Positions 34,304 to 36,444 of a stretch of DNA of 36,444 nucleotides are shown piece by piece; positions within the stretch are counted from its first letter, which is position 1, and each line of letters opens with the position of its first letter. The position numbers were made by a program, and so were the translations under genes. The notes below the pieces were generated by a model. That model saw only the letters and a list, made by a program, of their open reading frames with translations. It was not told the DNA's origin and made no database searches. The DNA is taken from NCBI GenBank assembly GCA_017470645.1, contig JAFUYJ010000032.1, positions 1 through 36,444 on the forward strand, in the 5' to 3' direction. This stretch comes from Clostridia bacterium. GTDB lineage: Bacteria > Bacillota > Clostridia > TANB77 > CAG-508.

Positions 34304-34501
34304 CTATTTTTTTGTAAATTCATTTTTTATGAATTCAGTAAATCTAACTACTAATTGCTCATATTCTTCTTTAAATCCTTGTAATTTACTTTTTCTTTCG
34401 TCCATTATCTTGATTTCTTCTTGTAGTCTTTTGATTTCTTCCTCTCTGTCTGCTCTATCAATTTCTAATTTTTTTAATCTTTCCATTATTCTTCTTATCA
34501 T
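34304..34501 (-). CDS. Small coiled-coil protein
   Basis: The 65-residue protein has AAGGAG 9 bases before its ATG. Nearly the whole length is a charged heptad coiled coil (ERLKKLEIDRADREEEIKRL, then QEEIKIMDERKSKLQGFKEE). There is no membrane segment. It lies 18 bp before the adhesin gene and after a terminator. The function is unknown. Confidence 0.7.
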   Translation of the reverse strand: MIRRIMERLKKLEIDRADREEEIKRLQEEIKIMDERKSKLQGFKEEYEQLVVRFTEFIKNEFTKK

Positions 34502-34521
34502 AAAATTTTTCTCCTTCCACT

Positions 34522-34551
34522 AAAAAAAGCCAAGAACTAAATCTTGACTTT
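34522..34551 (-). terminator. Intra-operon terminator upstream of the coiled-coil gene
   Basis: On the minus strand, AAAGTCAAGA pairs with TCTTGGCTTT around a 6-base loop and is followed by a run of Ts. It begins 19 bp after the stop at 34571. Confidence 0.8.
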
Positions 34552-34570
34552 GTTATAATTATTATTTAAT

Positions 34571-35437
34571 TTATCTGTAATAGAAATTTATTGTCCACTT
34601 ACCACATAAACCACAACTCCAAGTTTCATAACCATAAGGGCAATTCTTGTAATATGTTTGATCATCTATTTCATTGTTCTCCCATTTTTTACCCCAATAA
34701 GCTATTTTATTTTCATAAAATGTTATTGCATCTTTTTGAGTTGCAAACCATTGTCCAGAATTACCAACACTCGTAAAATGATTATTTGCATTTGTGCAAG
34801 TAGCAGGTTTAGTTTCTTGTGTTTGATTATTTTGAGTTGTATTTTGTGTTGTGTTTTCTGTTTTTGTTTCAGCAGGTTTAGGTGTTTCTGTTACTTGTTG
34901 TTGAACTTGTTTTCCCTCTTGTGTAGGCTTTTGTTCAGTATTTTTTTGTTCAACCTGTTCCTGCTTTTGTTGTACTGGAGTTTGAGTTGTTGTGCTATTT
35001 GTTGTAGTTGTTTTATTAGTTGTTGTTCCAGTATTTTGTGATGTATTTGCTTTAGTAGATGTGTTTGATTTACTTGTAGCTTGATTATTATTATTTTGAG
35101 TTGTTGTTTTAGTTTGTGTAGTTACTGGATTATCTTGTTTTTCTATTACTTTATTGCTTTCGGCAACACTCTCTGTTTGCTTTTCTTCTTCGGTATTTTT
35201 AATTTCTTCTGTCTGTGCCTCACTTTCAGTTTCTTCTGTATCTTCATTCTTTTCTTCTGTTTCTTTAACTGATTCTTCTGTATTTTGTTTAACTTCATTT
35301 GACTTTTGTATAGCAACATTGCTTGTTGTTGCATTGTCTATTTTATTTGTTCTAGTCCTTATGATAATAAAACTTATTAAAGCTAAAAACATGAGTGTTA
35401 TTGTTATTGAAATTATAATTATATATTTATTTTTCAT
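34571..35437 (-). CDS. Membrane-anchored Thr/Gln/Asn-rich surface protein with Cys-rich end
   Basis: The protein has 288 residues from the ATG at 35437 (MKNKYIIIISITITLMFLAL), 9 bases after AGGGGG; a TTG two codons upstream is possible. A single N-terminal membrane helix is followed by an acidic Glu/Thr stretch and then a long low-complexity stalk of Thr, Gln and Asn. The last 75 residues form a compact domain (HFTSVGNSGQWFATQKDAIT, NCPYGYETWSCGLCGKWTIN) with four cysteines that could form disulfides or bind metal. The stalk probably spans the wall and the end domain is exposed. The family is not recognised; a role in cell contact is inferred from its place between ParB and the adhesin. Confidence 0.75.
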   Translation of the reverse strand: MKNKYIIIISITITLMFLALISFIIIRTRTNKIDNATTSNVAIQKSNEVKQNTEESVKETEEKNEDTEETESEAQTEEIKNTEEEKQTESVAESNKVIEKQDNPVTTQTKTTTQNNNNQATSKSNTSTKANTSQNTGTTTNKTTTTNSTTTQTPVQQKQEQVEQKNTEQKPTQEGKQVQQQVTETPKPAETKTENTTQNTTQNNQTQETKPATCTNANNHFTSVGNSGQWFATQKDAITFYENKIAYWGKKWENNEIDDQTYYKNCPYGYETWSCGLCGKWTINFYYR

Positions 35438-35631
35438 AATCAATCGCCCCCTATAATTTAATCATAAAAGCTAGAAAATAAAAAGACAAATCTGTAAATT
35501 ATTTTACATATTCATCACTCCCTTGCTTATTATTAGTTTTAGATAATATATACTCTCTTTTTAGCTAGTATATAGTTAGTTTAATTTAAAAGGGTTTGTA
35601 AGGGGAAACTTTGGAATGTGTCCACACACAT
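35438..35631 (-). promoter_or_regulatory. 194-bp leader region between parB and the surface-protein gene
   Basis: No gene is seen. It contains a perfect inverted repeat TATATACT/AGTATATA (35547-35574, 12-base loop) and a GTGTGTGGACAC block just after the parB stop. No consensus promoter could be assigned. It could hold an operon leader or antitermination RNA; that is only a possibility from its position. Confidence 0.4.
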
Positions 35632-36444
35632 TTATCTTGCATTTCTCTCGCTTAACTTTCTTTGCCATTGAAGTTTGTATTTTTCAAGTAATTCTTTAAT
35701 TTTATTCTCCATTTGTTCTTGTGTGTACCCTTTTGGAAAATAATCTTGTATTTTTTCAACTCCAAATTTTATTTGCTCTTTCTGATTAGGTTTCTCCTGC
35801 TCCATAATTGTTTCGAGTTTTTCTTCTGTTAGGTTACCCTCTTGTTCTAATTTTTTTAATCTAATAGCTTGTGCTAGTGAAGGTGTACACTCATTAAATT
35901 CCATTATGTTTAATAACACATATTGATTTTCTTCACTTAAATATGAAATTTCAACCGCTGGTCTAAATGCAATTTTCTTATCATCAACCATCTGTAAAAT
36001 TTCTGGTATTAGTTCAGTTAGTCTTATGTATCTTTGAATTTGTCTAGCACTTTCTCCAACTTCTTCTCCCAAAACTTCTGTTGATAACTTATCGCCCACT
36101 GGTCGAGAAGTTAAATCATTTCTTATTCCTTGATGTTTCATTGCTTCTAATTTCATCTTATAAGCAAATGCTCTTTCACTAGGTAATATTTCTTCTCTTT
36201 GTATATTACTATCTACCATGATAATAGTAGCTTCATCATCTGTTAAATCTTTTACAATACATTTAATATCTTTTAATCCTGCAATTTGTGCAGCCATTTT
36301 TCTTCTGTGTCCTGACACTATTTCATAGGTTCCATCTTCTTTTGGTCTAACCATTATAGGTAGTATCACACCATATTCTTTTACACTTGATGCTAATTCT
36401 TGCATTTTATCGTCGTTCACAACTTTAAATGGGTGATTTGGAAA
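35632..36444 (-). CDS. parB: ParB/Spo0J-like partition protein, N-terminus cut off by window edge
   Basis: The frame is open to the right edge; the GTG at 36420 is internal, since upstream codons continue as FPNHPFKV. The ParB nuclease-like domain has the characteristic YEIVSGHRRKMAAQIAG box near the N-terminus, NIQREEILPSERAFAYKMKL, then a helix-turn-helix region (GESARQIQRYIRLTELIPEI) and IAFRPAVEISYLSEENQ. It binds parS-like sites to keep the element in daughter cells, or regulates transfer. A partner ParA should lie just beyond the window. It is the first visible gene of the leftward transfer region. Confidence 0.88.
   Translation of the reverse strand, partial: FPNHPFKVVNDDKMQELASSVKEYGVILPIMVRPKEDGTYEIVSGHRRKMAAQIAGLKDIKCIVKDLTDDEATIIMVDSNIQREEILPSERAFAYKMKLEAMKHQGIRNDLTSRPVGDKLSTEVLGEEVGESARQIQRYIRLTELIPEILQMVDDKKIAFRPAVEISYLSEENQYVLLNIMEFNECTPSLAQAIRLKKLEQEGNLTEEKLETIMEQEKPNQKEQIKFGVEKIQDYFPKGYTQEQMENKIKELLEKYKLQWQRKLSERNAR

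Noticed and set aside
1..36444. CRISPR arrays, insertion sequences, tRNA or rRNA genes
   Set aside because: No spaced short repeats, transposase genes, cloverleaf-like or ribosomal sequences were seen. The tandem repeats in the adhesin gene are coding.

Overview
The window is AT-rich, low-GC Bacillota-type DNA: AT-rich third codon positions, strong AGGAGG-type ribosome binding sites, TTGACA/TATAAT promoters and a Tn1549/CTn-like conjugation gene set. It is probably from a gut Clostridia or a Mollicutes-like clade; the species cannot be named from the sequence. Almost all genes are on the minus strand. No tRNA, rRNA, CRISPR array or integrase was seen.

Layout. (1) 1-5324 holds metabolic or accessory genes: a cut-off cobalamin-binding radical SAM enzyme, a SPASM radical SAM enzyme in the same operon, a histidine phosphatase, and a HelD-type superfamily 1 helicase. 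(2) 5325-7371 is a control region: two small XRE-type regulators on the plus strand, a double-receiver response regulator on the minus strand, a 17-bp palindromic operator present twice in identical form, and a separate set of 18-19-bp repeats. (3) 7373-19923 is the conjugation core, read leftward: oriT-like region, MobC, MOBP-type relaxase, DUF3801 (PcfB-like) protein, VirD4 coupling protein, Maff2-like membrane protein, MT-A70 adenine methyltransferase, VirB6-like channel protein, PrgI-like protein, VirB4 ATPase, class B sortase and CHAP-domain wall hydrolase. (4) 19924-36444 is the upstream half of the same element: ParB (cut off), a Thr/Gln-rich membrane protein, a giant thioester/CnaB adhesin with a sortase signal, small proteins, a 2339-residue ArdC-methyltransferase-helicase protein and a TOPRIM primase-like protein. 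Hairpins, several with a U-run, sit between gene groups.

Main discovery. Four genes (helD, prgI, virB4, virD4) appear frameshifted, at six sites. Every site is an in-frame CGG codon. At each one, skipping the C and reading the next three bases as GGA or GGT (Gly) restores a conserved protein: the Walker A loops of HelD and VirD4, the C-terminal motif of VirB4, and a Gly in PrgI. After subtracting one base per site, all four genes become exact multiples of three with normal family lengths. A codon-by-codon hand scan of every other gene found no in-frame CGG, although CGG occurs out of frame about fifty times (as in AAC GGA or ACG GTA). CGG therefore appears not to be an arginine codon here. 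It behaves as a +1 shift or four-base (CGGN) glycine signal. This could be a missing CGG tRNA with out-of-frame Gly-tRNA binding, or a dedicated quadruplet-reading tRNA. If so, the element works only in hosts with this decoding.

How the genes work together. The relaxase and MobC would nick at oriT. VirD4 would couple the DNA to a VirB4/VirB6/PrgI channel, the CHAP hydrolase would open the wall, and the sortase would anchor the large adhesin for mating contact. ParB, the large methyltransferase/helicase and MT-A70 would support maintenance and protection from restriction. The two-operator control region probably regulates switching.
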